DNA of 64,000 nt, taken from assembly GCF_034259105.1 (NCBI RefSeq), contig NZ_CP139478.1, positions 1,346,001 to 1,410,000 of the forward strand. Direction: 5' to 3'. The stretch's first letter is position 1. The number at the start of each line of letters is the position of its first letter. Of this stretch, positions 36,662 through 46,030 are shown in pieces. Below the pieces are notes generated by a model, which was not told the origin of the DNA, did not search any database, and saw only the letters and a program-made list of their open reading frames with translations. The stretch is from Limosilactobacillus reuteri (GTDB lineage Bacteria; Bacillota; Bacilli; Lactobacillales; Lactobacillaceae). The position numbers and the translations under genes were made by a program.

Positions 36662-36891
36662 TCATTTGTGACTTCGTTGAGCTTGTGCGGCACGGATTCC
36701 AATAATTGAAGTAATTGGGTCAACAGGACGTTCACTCCGTTCCTTCGCTTGTAAGATCCGTGAAAGCTCGTAGTAATCTGCGTTATCAAATTGTTCAATC
36801 GACCAGTGCAGGTTAGTAATTATGTTTTTCTCGTTTACGTCAAAGTCTTCAAGCGCATTTTGCAACTCCCAAATACGCTTCTTCCAATTTA
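36662..36891 (-). CDS. Tail assembly chaperone T extension (made by -1 frameshift)
   Basis: Open frame continuing in the -1 register from the end of the G gene: INWKKRIWELQNALEDFDVN and on to AQAQRSHK. No ribosome site; the only starts are a TTG. Expected as the C-terminal half of a G-T fusion, as in lambda and most siphophages. It precedes the tape measure gene, as usual. Confidence 0.7.
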
Positions 36892-37239
36892 TTTTTTTGA
36901 GTCAGTTTCCTCGGCGTTATCGGTGCCTTCTTTAATCTCTTTGTCTGACATCCCCATTAACCGGCTTGCTACATAGTTAGCCATTTTTTGAACATCTTCT
37001 GAGCTGAAGTAATCATCTAATTTCTCAGCATCTTGTTTTGAAAGGCCTAGTGTCTTAACCAGAAAGCTTTCCATTCGGTCAATTAAGGCAATCGCGTCGC
37101 TAAAGATACTGACTCCATCCTTGCCCTGACTAGTTGCAAGTTTGGCTGAATCTAACTGAAATTGATAAACTGACCGCATTACTTTATTAGTTGTCTTAAC
37201 ATCAAAAGTCTTCTTTAACTTATCAACGTGAATTTTCAT
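36889..37239 (-). CDS. Tail assembly chaperone G
   Basis: 116 aa from the ATG at 37239 (GGAGG eight bases upstream; the longer TTG start includes that site). Helical, acidic C-terminus (KEGTDNAEETDSKK). It ends TCA AAA AAA TAA, a slippery run, so a share of ribosomes can shift to the T frame. Binds the tape measure and recruits tail tube subunits. Confidence 0.75.
   Translation of the reverse strand: MKIHVDKLKKTFDVKTTNKVMRSVYQFQLDSAKLATSQGKDGVSIFSDAIALIDRMESFLVKTLGLSKQDAEKLDDYFSSEDVQKMANYVASRLMGMSDKEIKEGTDNAEETDSKK
36892..36898 (-). other. Programmed -1 frameshift site
   Basis: Heptamer A AAA AAA directly before the UAA stop of the G gene. After a -1 slip the reading continues ATA AAT TGG without stop into the T frame. 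It meets the X XXY YYZ rule. Confidence 0.7.
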
Positions 37240-37345
37240 TACTTTAACCTCCAAAAAAGACCAATAAAGCCGCGACGTTAAAGTTACTGTGTATTTCTTA
37301 CGCGACTAAATTAGTCCAGATAAATTATTTAATTAAGATAAATGA

Positions 37346-37984
37346 TTAAGCATTGTGAGCAGACGCTGCTGGAGTGGGCGCTGCTGAAGCAGAAGCAGTG
37401 TAATTAGGAAATAGTTCCTTAAACATTGTGTCTTCGTCCTTCCAGTCTGGATCTGCAGTTGAGTAAATTCGATACAAGTCATTGATATTAGGATCATCAA
37501 TAGCCGCAAAAGTAAGCTGATCTGTTACCGGTGTCTTCTTAGTATCTGTATCAGTATCCAACTTCTTGTCACCCATCAGAAAGTTACCAGATGGAAAAGC
37601 AAAGTAAACTGAATCGTTAGTTGTCATAGACGGCGCCTGAACAACAAAGAAACCAACTGGTTTAGTATCAGCCATTTGCATACCAGTTCCCTGCTTTTCC
37701 ATACCTATCAATTTTGCTAGAGCTTCCATTGGCATGTTGTTAATAGAAATAGTTGCTTGAGGGTTAAGTGGATCAGCGTAACTGTATTGAACGGTGTTGT
37801 TACCTGAAATCTTTTCAAGTTTAGAGCCGTCTAGTCCTTTTAATTCAGCACTAGCTACGCCTAAAACGTTGTGGTCAAGTTCATAGATACCGTTTTGTGA
37901 TAAACCTGAATCACCGGTGGCCAAGTTTCTACCATCCGCTGTTTTCAGACCTACCCATGCTTTCTTAATACCATGAATAAGCAT
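37346..37984 (-). CDS. Major tail (tube) protein
   Basis: 212 aa. Sequence such as YELDHNVLGVASAELKGLDG and ISINNMPMEALAKLIGM fits the phi13-type major tail proteins. The C-terminus has an Ala/Ser/Pro-rich tail (ASASAAPTPAASA) that is probably surface-exposed. Position upstream of the chaperone genes supports the call. Confidence 0.85.
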   Translation of the reverse strand: MLIHGIKKAWVGLKTADGRNLATGDSGLSQNGIYELDHNVLGVASAELKGLDGSKLEKISGNNTVQYSYADPLNPQATISINNMPMEALAKLIGMEKQGTGMQMADTKPVGFFVVQAPSMTTNDSVYFAFPSGNFLMGDKKLDTDTDTKKTPVTDQLTFAAIDDPNINDLYRIYSTADPDWKDEDTMFKELFPNYTASASAAPTPAASAHNA

Positions 37985-38019
37985 TTATTTTCCTTCTTTC
38001 TTTAAACTAAAAAAGGCCG

Positions 38020-38397
38020 CTATTTAGCAGTCTCAATTTCAAAATAATCAAAATAGTAAGTTACTGTTAGTTGCTTTGTATCCGGGTCAAATGTATGACC
38101 ATGGTTGCCTATTTCACTCCAGCCGTTTTGAATAAAAAGATGTTGAAGTTGTGATTCAAATTCAGTTGGATCAGAAGCATTCAATGCATAAAAAATCTGT
38201 ACTTCAACCTCTTGATTAAACGCATGGAAATCAAGATTCCCCGAAAGTGCCGGATCTGTTCTGACATCGGTAATTAAACAAATGGTGGAGTCAACGTTAT
38301 CCGTTTCGCTTTCAGGAATGTTGTAAGTATAGATTTTGTTGAGCATAGAAAAAGACGCTGACTCAATTAGTGCCTTCGCTCGTTTGGTTGGCATCAT
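38020..38397 (-). CDS. Tail completion/terminator protein (DUF806-like)
   Basis: 125 aa. MMPTKRAKALIESASFSMLN and QEVEVQIFYALNASDP are typical of the DUF806 group found between HK97-gp10 and major tail genes in Lactobacillus phages. Likely closes the tail tube at the head side. It overlaps the previous gene by 4 bases. Confidence 0.65.
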   Translation of the reverse strand: MMPTKRAKALIESASFSMLNKIYTYNIPESETDNVDSTICLITDVRTDPALSGNLDFHAFNQEVEVQIFYALNASDPTEFESQLQHLFIQNGWSEIGNHGHTFDPDTKQLTVTYYFDYFEIETAK

Positions 38398-38831
38398 AAG
38401 TCATCGCCTTCTTTTTGTATTAATTTTTGATACTCTGCTGACTCAGCCTTAAGCACATCTTCCTGTACTTCTTCAGATTGCTGAAGGTTAGTTATGAAAT
38501 GATCTCCACGAATTTTTCGTGTTCCGTCATTCAAGCGCGTCATATTCATCGCATGATAGGGATTATCCCAGCCAATTGATGATACACCCGTAACGTTTCC
38601 GTCAACATCCTTAGCCTGATTAGTAATGTGATCAGCCGCGTGACCATAGGTTTTATCCTTATGAGATGAATAGTGCTTTTCACGAGTGACAGCCCGAAGT
38701 TTCTGCATGTATGCGTCGGCACCGGCCTTAGTGATTTTTGCTTGTTGCTTCGGCGTTAACTCGGTAGAGATAAGCTTAACCTTTTTCAACCACATTTGTA
38801 GGAAGTCATCCATACCTTCATATTCGGCCAT
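38394..38831 (-). CDS. HK97 gp10-like head-tail/tail component
   Basis: 145 aa from the ATG at 38831 (AGGTGG just upstream). LTPKQQAKITKAGADAYMQK and a conserved GWDNPYHAMNMTRLNDGTRK with HF are characteristic of the gp10 family of neck proteins. Confidence 0.7.
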   Translation of the reverse strand: MAEYEGMDDFLQMWLKKVKLISTELTPKQQAKITKAGADAYMQKLRAVTREKHYSSHKDKTYGHAADHITNQAKDVDGNVTGVSSIGWDNPYHAMNMTRLNDGTRKIRGDHFITNLQQSEEVQEDVLKAESAEYQKLIQKEGDDL

Positions 38832-39186
38832 TTGAACCACCTACTTTATCTGTTTTTTGGAGGGTGAGTAAATCGTACGAAATGTAATCATCACTGTTAG
38901 TAGAAATATCAACAATTTCATACTTTTCATCTTCAGAAAGCTTTACAAACATTGGCTGCTTTATCTTAGGATTATGACGAACCGCAATAATAATCTTATT
39001 TTGTAGTGATGTTCCTAATGCACCATATCGCTGGTTAAAAGTTAATTGAATCTTTGCATAATGCAATGTAAAAAGCTCTTTAAATCCAGGGATAGTTACT
39101 CCCATCGCATTTTCAGTTTCTGCAGGAACACCAAATTTAGCTTTATGACGCATCCGATACAGAGAATAACGATAATTAGACGCCAT
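38818..39186 (-). CDS. Head closure protein
   Basis: 122 aa from the ATG at 39186 with AAGGAGG six bases upstream. It is a beta-rich small protein (FTLHYAKIQLTFNQRYGALG, YEIVDISTNSDD) in the usual place of the gp16-type head completion protein. Confidence 0.6.
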   Translation of the reverse strand: MASNYRYSLYRMRHKAKFGVPAETENAMGVTIPGFKELFTLHYAKIQLTFNQRYGALGTSLQNKIIIAVRHNPKIKQPMFVKLSEDEKYEIVDISTNSDDYISYDLLTLQKTDKVGGSNGRI

Positions 39187-39526
39187 CTTTATCCTCCTTT
39201 TCAGCAAAACTATCTCTTAATCCTCGTAATTGACCAATAATACTATTAACTGTTAAATCAACAACGTAATTGGAGGTCGAAGAGATAGCTAACCGATTCT
39301 GATAATACGTTCCTGCTAGAGACATTACAGCAACTTCAACCAGCGATGACACTGTTGCATCATCATAGAAGCCGTTCACATCATCGCCAATAGCGTTATG
39401 AATGAACGATTGAGCGGCCTTGATGTATGAATTAAGTAACATATCATCGCTGTCATCATCTAAGTAAAGCATATCCCGTACACGAGGCACTAAAGGGTCT
39501 AACGCTGATTGATTTTCACCGCTCAT
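39176..39526 (-). CDS. Head-tail connector protein (gp6/gp15-like)
   Basis: 116 aa helical protein with LVPRVRDMLYLDDDSDDMLLNSYI, the acidic pattern common to phage connector adaptors (gp6 family). It docks beneath the portal. Confidence 0.75.
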   Translation of the reverse strand: MSGENQSALDPLVPRVRDMLYLDDDSDDMLLNSYIKAAQSFIHNAIGDDVNGFYDDATVSSLVEVAVMSLAGTYYQNRLAISSTSNYVVDLTVNSIIGQLRGLRDSFAEKEDKDGV

Positions 39527-39539
39527 TCTTCATTCACCT

Positions 39540-40718
39540 CTACTTTTGACTAGTTGCACCAGAAGCTTCTGGAGTGGTTGCTTGTTGGTTAGCAACTGTT
39601 TTAAAGGAAGCAACTGCGTAAGCTTCGCCATCAATTGGTTCAACATCAAAGCGGTCAATAACACGAATCTTAGTTTCATCATGTTCAAAGGATCCAGCTC
39701 CGATATTAGTTGAGAGTAATGACATGTCTTCACGGTCAAATAAAGTTACAGCTTGCTTAAAATCACCGTAGTAAAGTGGGTGAGAACCTGAAATATCAGG
39801 TAACCAGCGGTCTGCAACTACAGTGACAGGTTTTCCACCAATTCGATATTGTTCTGGATTAGTAACATCACGTTGAATCATGTATTGACCTTGTGCATCC
39901 TTGACCTTAGCCAATACAGCAAAACCAGATTGATTAGTTACAAAACTTGAAGTAGCAATGATTGCTGGATCGAGGGTATTAAGTTGTAAATCCTTAATAT
40001 CATCAAAATTAGCAACGGTTGGCTTCTTAGAAGCAGTATCTAAGACCTTTAAAATTTCTTGGTTACGAGTAACGGTTACCTTACGAGCAATCCAAGTTGA
40101 AAGCCATCCAAGAATGTTTTCGGCAGTATCTTTAAGTAAAGTATTAGTAACAGTAGTAATACCTGCATAACGCTTAATAAGGTACTTAATTGTAGTTAAC
40201 TCTGGATCGTCATTGTCACCAATTTGTGCAGTTTCATCATCAAGGTTGGCTAACGGCTTGATTTCAGAGAACTTTTCGTAAACTCGAGAACCGGTTGGTG
40301 TGGTAACTCGCTCTACATTAACCAAATTTTGCAATGAAGCGTACTGACGAACTAATGTGTGAATTGTAGTTTGGATGTCGTCTGGAATAGTCAAGCCAGC
40401 ATTGCCAGCGCTAGTTTTACCGGAAGTAACCATATCCTTAAAGTCCCGTACAAACTTGTCCTTCAAATCAAGTCGCTTGTTATCCAGTGGCTTCTTGTCT
40501 TCATCCTTCATGCGGAAAACTTCGTTGGCACGGGCTTCATCAAGTTGAGCCTTAAGGGCATCACGTTGAATCTTAGCGTTATCCCGTTTTTCTTTTAATT
40601 CGGTAAATTTATCCTTGGAAAAGTTATCATCAAGGACAGCTGCGTTTAACTTATCGTTTAAGTCTGATACTACTTGGCCCTTAGCGATCCAAGCATCATT
40701 AAGCTTATTAATTTCCAT
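39540..40718 (-). CDS. Major capsid protein, HK97 fold
   Basis: 392 aa from the ATG at 40718. Residues 1-105 are a coiled-coil scaffold (delta) domain, probably removed by the ClpP-like protease. The mature part starts near GNAGLTIPDDIQTTIHTLV and includes PTGSRVYEKFSEIKPLANLDDETAQIG. A Gln/Thr-rich end follows. It overlaps the protease gene by 11 bases. Confidence 0.9.
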   Translation of the reverse strand: MEINKLNDAWIAKGQVVSDLNDKLNAAVLDDNFSKDKFTELKEKRDNAKIQRDALKAQLDEARANEVFRMKDEDKKPLDNKRLDLKDKFVRDFKDMVTSGKTSAGNAGLTIPDDIQTTIHTLVRQYASLQNLVNVERVTTPTGSRVYEKFSEIKPLANLDDETAQIGDNDDPELTTIKYLIKRYAGITTVTNTLLKDTAENILGWLSTWIARKVTVTRNQEILKVLDTASKKPTVANFDDIKDLQLNTLDPAIIATSSFVTNQSGFAVLAKVKDAQGQYMIQRDVTNPEQYRIGGKPVTVVADRWLPDISGSHPLYYGDFKQAVTLFDREDMSLLSTNIGAGSFEHDETKIRVIDRFDVEPIDGEAYAVASFKTVANQQATTPEASGATSQK

Positions 40719-41436
40719 TAATTTCATCTCCCATTAAAATTGCCAGTTTCTGGTCACGTAGACTAGGAGCTGGCTTCTTTTCAGTATTCTTAGGCGTTTC
40801 CACCTTTTTTTCTGGCTTAGCACTACGTACCTTAGCCAAAAGGTTCTTCACTTTACTAATTGCATTATTACTTAGAACCGGTGCCCCGATTGCATTAACT
40901 ACCTGTGGTTGTGCTGAACCAGCCGAGATATTATCAGCAAAGCCCTTGTCAACTGCATCTTGAGCAGTCATCCAAGTTTCATTAGCCATCAACTGGAGAA
41001 TATCGTCCCGATCCATTCCTGTTTTTGCTTCATAAGCGTTAACAATCGACTGATCGGTAACATCTAACATCTTAGAATCGTGTGCAAAATCATCTGCATT
41101 CCCCATGGAAATAGTAGAGGCTTTATGAATCATCATCTGACTGGTAGGCGACATATTGATTTCATCACCAGCCATTGCAATTACAGACGCGGCAGAAGCA
41201 GCTAGTCCTTGGATGTTAACTACCACCTTGCCAGAGTATGCTTTTAGCATGGTATAGATCTCCGAAGCGGCAAACACGCTGCCACCACCAGAAGCAATAT
41301 TGACTTCAACATCACCATCACTGTTATTCAGTGCTTCTTCTACTTGATTAGGGCTAACATTGTCATACCCCAACCAGTTGTAGATCTCTGCATCATCGTT
41401 ACTTACAACTGCACCCTTTACATTAATCTTGGTCAC
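40708..41436 (-). CDS. ClpP-like prohead protease
   Basis: 242 aa from the GTG at 41436 (AAAGGAGG eight bases upstream). ClpP fold: VNIASGGGSVFAASEIY, nucleophile Ser in GLAASAASVIAMAG, His in QMMIHKAS, and a later Asp. It cuts the capsid scaffold domain during maturation. Charged C-terminal tail. Confidence 0.9.
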   Translation of the reverse strand: MTKINVKGAVVSNDDAEIYNWLGYDNVSPNQVEEALNNSDGDVEVNIASGGGSVFAASEIYTMLKAYSGKVVVNIQGLAASAASVIAMAGDEINMSPTSQMMIHKASTISMGNADDFAHDSKMLDVTDQSIVNAYEAKTGMDRDDILQLMANETWMTAQDAVDKGFADNISAGSAQPQVVNAIGAPVLSNNAISKVKNLLAKVRSAKPEKKVETPKNTEKKPAPSLRDQKLAILMGDEINGN

Positions 41437-42619
41437 CGTTATCACCTCCTTTCGTTGATTGCTTATCATCAGAAGAAACCATCTGAACCGGTTGAACTTG
41501 TACCTTTGGTTGTTCTTTTTCAGGTAGGTCGTCTGGAAGATAGTTTGCTTGTTGCAATAACCAAGCTGCTTGATTAGCACCAAGTGTCCCGTTCTTCTGC
41601 AAGTTAGCAATTGTAGAAGCGTATTCATCGCCTAATGGATCAATTGCAGAACGTAAGTCCAAAGTGATGTTGGCATTAAGCTTATTATTTAATTCTCCGG
41701 TGATTGCTTTAGCATACCGAGATAATGATTTAACGTAAGCATTACCCATCATCTGAATAGATGATTGCTGGTCCCCTTGTCCGTTGATGATAGAGTCTGA
41801 AACACCATAGACCTTAGCAATTTGAGCACCAGTCCAATTAACTTGATTAAGTAACTGGGCAACATTGCTTTTAACTTCTAGCGGCGTATATTCTTCCAAG
41901 TCATCAAGAACGATCGGCCCATTCTTTGAGTCAGACGTTTGCTTCATGAATTTCCTTGAACGAGAAGCCTTGTCCTTATCGCTGAGCAATCCTCCGTGCT
42001 TAATCGATAAAATACCCGGAGCAAGAATAGAACGTCCCAGAGCGCTTAATGTGAGCTTATTTGACTCATCCTTAATTTGTAGTTCATTAACTAGCGCGTT
42101 TAAAGGACTAATCCCAGTCTTCCCACCATTTTGCGATAACAGTCGAATGTGGATTAAATCAGACTGTGGAACAGCTTGCATCACGCCAACTTCAGGTTCA
42201 TCGAAGGTAATGTTGTAGATTAATCCAGAACCATCTTCCAAAAGAAAAGGAGTCACTTGCGAAGGTCGCAGGTACTCCCATGTCATATCAGTTCCATTTT
42301 GGTTTCGCCAACGATAAGCAAAGCACTCACCGCCTAGCAGTAGTTGCGCGAACATTGATTGCCAAAAAGCATGCGCATTGCTAGTTTGAGTTGGATTATT
42401 TAATATGCCTTGCGCTCGTGGCATATTAGCTTGCAATTGCCCATTTGCTAAATCGGAACTTAGTTGAAAAACAATTGAATAAATATCAGAGTTCTTCAAA
42501 GCAGTCCGAGCGTCTACATACTTATCTGAATTATCAGGATTTAAGAAGTGCAGAACATCAGTATCATCTGCAATTGATAATCCCGGACTAACCTTTTGAT
42601 TAAATAAAGGCAAGATCAT
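41423..42619 (-). CDS. Portal protein (HK97-type)
   Basis: 398 aa. LRPSQVTPFLLEDGSGLIYN, DLIHIRLLSQNGGKTGISPL and a VYGVSDSIINGQGDQ motif are typical of the HK97 portal family. Forms the twelve-subunit DNA gate. It overlaps the protease gene by 14 bases. Confidence 0.9.
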   Translation of the reverse strand: MILPLFNQKVSPGLSIADDTDVLHFLNPDNSDKYVDARTALKNSDIYSIVFQLSSDLANGQLQANMPRAQGILNNPTQTSNAHAFWQSMFAQLLLGGECFAYRWRNQNGTDMTWEYLRPSQVTPFLLEDGSGLIYNITFDEPEVGVMQAVPQSDLIHIRLLSQNGGKTGISPLNALVNELQIKDESNKLTLSALGRSILAPGILSIKHGGLLSDKDKASRSRKFMKQTSDSKNGPIVLDDLEEYTPLEVKSNVAQLLNQVNWTGAQIAKVYGVSDSIINGQGDQQSSIQMMGNAYVKSLSRYAKAITGELNNKLNANITLDLRSAIDPLGDEYASTIANLQKNGTLGANQAAWLLQQANYLPDDLPEKEQPKVQVQPVQMVSSDDKQSTKGGDNGDQD

Positions 42620-42629
42620 TCACCTCCTT

Positions 42630-42809
42630 TCAATGAAGGTTAGCTATCTTCTCCGATAGATAACCAAGTATTATCAAGCTAATAGCAACACTAAATATTC
42701 CAGCAATGAAACTTAATAAGAAACATCCCCAAATAGCAAAACACATCGCACCGAGAAAACAAATAACATCAAAATACTTCCAAATACTTGTAAAAATGTC
42801 TTTAATCAT
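42630..42809 (-). CDS. Small two-helix membrane protein
   Basis: 59 aa from the ATG at 42809. Two hydrophobic stretches (FDVICFLGAMCFAIWGCFLL and IAGIFSVAISLIILGYL). It overlaps the terminase stop. Small membrane proteins in this place are common in Lactobacillus phages; role unknown. Confidence 0.6.
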   Translation of the reverse strand: MIKDIFTSIWKYFDVICFLGAMCFAIWGCFLLSFIAGIFSVAISLIILGYLSEKIANLH

Positions 42810-44673
42810 CGAGTAAACCACTGTCCTTACTTTCAAACCATTTTTTAACTTGTTCTGCAGTCATTCGATCGACTTGCTGGCTCTTATCATTAGCAATCCC
42901 AAAATCTTCAAAGTGATACATTCCTTGGTAGAGTGCGTCAATAATCGCATCGACCACGTCAATTTTAAGAGTTGCCTTTGCTTTATCGACTTGAATTCCA
43001 ATTTTGTCTTCATAGATTTCAGCGTTGATTAACGCCTTTTCCATGATTTTATCGTCTAACCGACTGCAGTTGCCTTCAACAAATAACTTCTGCAAGAACT
43101 TCGTTGGGTCTTTCAGTTCGCTAGTCCGTTGCCGAATTGCTTCAAGCGGAAAATCAGTGTTGATATCCATTTGCTTAATTGCGTTAGTAGCACCCCAAGC
43201 ATCATAACCAAAGAAAATTACGTGCAAGTTATTTTCTTCAACATAGGATAATAACCAGTGATAAACCTGGTCATCATTAATTAATCCTTGTGGATGACTG
43301 GTAATTGTACAGTAGCCTTTCCTAGCTAATTCACGATATTCAATTCCATCTTGCTTTTCCTTAGCTTGAATTGAGCCGGCTTTTTCCCAAGGAATGAAAC
43401 TATGTTGCTCAATGTGCCACTTTTGCCGTCCATCCCCATCTTGATAAGGATAGACAAAAGCAATTGCGGTATTATCAGAGAACATCGAGTAGTCAAACCC
43501 GATATAAACGTCACGACCACGAATATCAAAACTCGGAATAATTGCTCGTTCAATGTCAGATAGTTTCAAGTAGCTATTAGTTGCTTCCTGCAACCAGAGG
43601 TTAAGGCTCTTGTTTTGAAAATCATGAATAGCCCCAGTTAGCATATCTGAATCACGTTTATCACGAAGCCCTTCTAAAAGCACATCTTTTTGCCCGTGAA
43701 GGTAAAGCAGTGGGTTTGATTTGTACCATGTTTCTTCTTTAAAGGTCTCGTCTAAGCTATCTTGTGACCAGATTAGTCCCAGCATTCTATCACCGTCACG
43801 GCTATAGTCTTTCTCCATAATTTGTTGAACAACCTTTTGGTCACTGTGAAAAGGGTATGTCGGATCTGGATAAGCCGTTGAAATTTCAATATATTGATGA
43901 TTAGGAATCTTGGATTGCCCAGACATAATATCCTCTGAGCCCTTACGAGTAGGCACGTTACCAATCTCGTCGAAGATTGCGGTTGTAAAATGCTTGCTAT
44001 CGTATTTGTCCGCGTTCATCGACATTGGCCACAAGTTATTATTAGGCTTTCGCATGTTAATCCCACTATGATCATGGATCACTATATCCTGTTCTTTTGC
44101 TAAGGTGGCAAAGACAGGTTGGGTTGCAATAATCTGCTTCAACATGTGGTTGATATATCCGTATAGCTTACCGGTTTGATCATAGTTTGATGCAGTAACC
44201 AAAAAATCTTGGTTAGCCAGTCCCATTGATTCAATTAAAAAGCAGTAAGTCATATAGATAGCCATTAAGTAAGTCTTACCCTGGCCACGAGCGACAGATA
44301 AAATCACACGAGTAAAGCGTTTGGTTCCTAGGTCATCTCGCCAACCAAAAATTAAGCAAAAAATAAATTGCTGCCAATCCATTAGCTTAGTTGGCTTGTC
44401 GGTGTCAACGTTAGGCGCTATAGCCGCAAATTTGAGAATTTTTTCCGCTTCTTTTAGGTCGTAGTGGTATCTAAAAGAGGCTTCTTCTGATCTTTGCAAA
44501 TCTCGTAAATGTCGGAAAGCGGCCAATTTGATTAGATAGCCGGTCACAACTTCCTCATTCAGCACTTTAAAAGCATACTTTGTAGCTGGATCAGTGTATT
44601 TCTTACGAATACCATTAAAATCAATACTGTGATATGCCCCTAGTACGTCATGGCTTTGCGTTAAATCGATCAT
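42802..44673 (-). CDS. Terminase large subunit
   Basis: 623 aa. ATPase Walker A SVARGQGKT (residues 127-134), Walker B TTAIFDEIG (Asp235-Glu236), and a C-terminal RNase H-like nuclease with YIGFDYSMFSDNTA and IIDALY-type Asp residues. It cuts and pumps DNA into the procapsid. It overlaps the small subunit by 4 bases. Confidence 0.95.
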   Translation of the reverse strand: MIDLTQSHDVLGAYHSIDFNGIRKKYTDPATKYAFKVLNEEVVTGYLIKLAAFRHLRDLQRSEEASFRYHYDLKEAEKILKFAAIAPNVDTDKPTKLMDWQQFIFCLIFGWRDDLGTKRFTRVILSVARGQGKTYLMAIYMTYCFLIESMGLANQDFLVTASNYDQTGKLYGYINHMLKQIIATQPVFATLAKEQDIVIHDHSGINMRKPNNNLWPMSMNADKYDSKHFTTAIFDEIGNVPTRKGSEDIMSGQSKIPNHQYIEISTAYPDPTYPFHSDQKVVQQIMEKDYSRDGDRMLGLIWSQDSLDETFKEETWYKSNPLLYLHGQKDVLLEGLRDKRDSDMLTGAIHDFQNKSLNLWLQEATNSYLKLSDIERAIIPSFDIRGRDVYIGFDYSMFSDNTAIAFVYPYQDGDGRQKWHIEQHSFIPWEKAGSIQAKEKQDGIEYRELARKGYCTITSHPQGLINDDQVYHWLLSYVEENNLHVIFFGYDAWGATNAIKQMDINTDFPLEAIRQRTSELKDPTKFLQKLFVEGNCSRLDDKIMEKALINAEIYEDKIGIQVDKAKATLKIDVVDAIIDALYQGMYHFEDFGIANDKSQQVDRMTAEQVKKWFESKDSGLLDD

Positions 44674-45125
44674 ACAATTCCGGCCTCCTTAAGCTGTTCT
44701 GCCGTTGACTTTTCTTTCTTGTGACTAGCAATACTCATCAGCTCTTGTCGGCTCTTAGGTGACAGCCCTAATTGAATACCGACTGAGTTGAGCTGATTCA
44801 ACGCATCTTTCATCGTGGCCACCGCCGGGTTCTTTCTAAAGCCCGCAAAATCCTTACCGACAATTTTCCCGGTTGAGTCCTGCAAAGAAGTAAAAATCTT
44901 CGCTTGGATCCCGTTATCTTGAATGTCCTGATATGCATTACGATAAATTTCGTAGTTTGCACAGTATTGTTCGACTAAGCCAACGTCGATTCGTTCAACT
45001 CGTCCAGTTGATTCTAAAAAGGGCACGATTTTACGCCAACAGGCACTAGCTAAAGTGCCTAAATAATGCGGTGGTGTAGCCGGCAAATGCCCGTTATTCT
45101 GCTGATAATAGACCTTTTTAGCCAT
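44670..45125 (-). CDS. Terminase small subunit, P27-like
   Basis: 151 aa. PATPPHYLGTLASACWRKIVPFL and GLVEQYCANYEIYRNA are hallmarks of the P27 family. Expected to recognise the packaging site next to it. Confidence 0.85.
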   Translation of the reverse strand: MAKKVYYQQNNGHLPATPPHYLGTLASACWRKIVPFLESTGRVERIDVGLVEQYCANYEIYRNAYQDIQDNGIQAKIFTSLQDSTGKIVGKDFAGFRKNPAVATMKDALNQLNSVGIQLGLSPKSRQELMSIASHKKEKSTAEQLKEAGIV

Positions 45126-45260
45126 TCAATGCCCTCCTTTCTGCTCTGGTTAGCCCCCCCCCCCCCCGGGTCAAAAAATTTAAAAATTATCGCTTGCATG
45201 AAAGAACAGTCCAATGTGTGCGCTCTTCCAAGCCCAGTGGTAAGGGGGGGATGTTTTTAT
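45126..45260. other. Candidate cos/packaging region with a 14-C run
   Basis: Noncoding DNA between TerS and HNH, where cos lies in many HK97-type phages of Gram-positive bacteria. A run of 14 C followed by GGG is at 45154-45170 and a run of 7 G at 45244-45250, both striking in AT-rich DNA. The exact cut site cannot be read from the sequence. Confidence 0.5.
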
Positions 45261-45764
45261 TCACTCTGTTTTTGGAAAAAGCTTTTTGATTTTTGAAACT
45301 TCTAAAATTTCTGGAACGTTTTTTAGTTGATTGCCTTTCCCAGTTCCGTACCATGAGCGTTCCCAGTCAGTCTTTAATCGGTGACACTTACGACAGATGG
45401 TTGCTAAGTTATCAAGATGATCTTTGAGTTGCTTGTCATACTCAATCGGTACAATGTGATCGACAGTCTTGCTGTTAGGTTGACCACAGTACTGACAGAC
45501 GTAGTGGTCACGATCAAGTGCTTGTTGTCTTAGTCTTACCCAGGTTGTTGTTCGATAGAAGTTGTACTGTTCACTCTTAACATCGTTACGATATCGAGTG
45601 ACATGGTTGTACTTATGTTGATACTGTTTGTCATGTGATCGTGCCCATCGTTGCCTGTTAGCTAGATACTCTGCTTCATGTTCATAATGCTGAGTACAAT
45701 AGTGATTAGGGAACTGTACCATTGCATGACAGCCAGGTTGCCTACAACGTCTAAACCTAGACAT
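45261..45764 (-). CDS. HNH endonuclease (packaging-associated)
   Basis: 167 aa. Zinc ligands CQYCG and CRKCH frame the HNH core VDHIVPIEY...HLDNLATIC. In HK97-type phages this gene next to TerS assists specific cos cleavage. A Cys/His N-terminal cluster (CRQPGCHAMVQFPNHYCTQH) is a second zinc site. It overlaps the preceding gene. Confidence 0.9.
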   Translation of the reverse strand: MSRFRRCRQPGCHAMVQFPNHYCTQHYEHEAEYLANRQRWARSHDKQYQHKYNHVTRYRNDVKSEQYNFYRTTTWVRLRQQALDRDHYVCQYCGQPNSKTVDHIVPIEYDKQLKDHLDNLATICRKCHRLKTDWERSWYGTGKGNQLKNVPEILEVSKIKKLFPKTE

Positions 45765-46008
45765 ACTTAATTACCTTAGCAATTACATAAACGGTCTCAT
45801 AAGGTTTATTACTATCACCATAGACAATAGGTTGAGTCACAGGTACATCAACGCTTTGACCGTGTTGAAAGCCAACAACCTCCACATCATCATATTGTTC
45901 GGCTAAATCATTGAGCCATTTCTCCATTCCAAAACTCATTGGGTCTTTATGTTGACGTTCAGACCAATCATCTTCATATACTTTGAAACCAATCTTCTTT
46001 TTAATCAT
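45757..46008 (-). CDS. Phage hypothetical protein
   Basis: 83 aa, acidic, soluble; AGGAGG site. No known motif. Between a small membrane protein and the HNH gene. Confidence 0.6.
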   Translation of the reverse strand: MIKKKIGFKVYEDDWSERQHKDPMSFGMEKWLNDLAEQYDDVEVVGFQHGQSVDVPVTQPIVYGDSNKPYETVYVIAKVIKYV

Positions 46009-46030
46009 TGTTATTTCCTCCTGTTTTATC

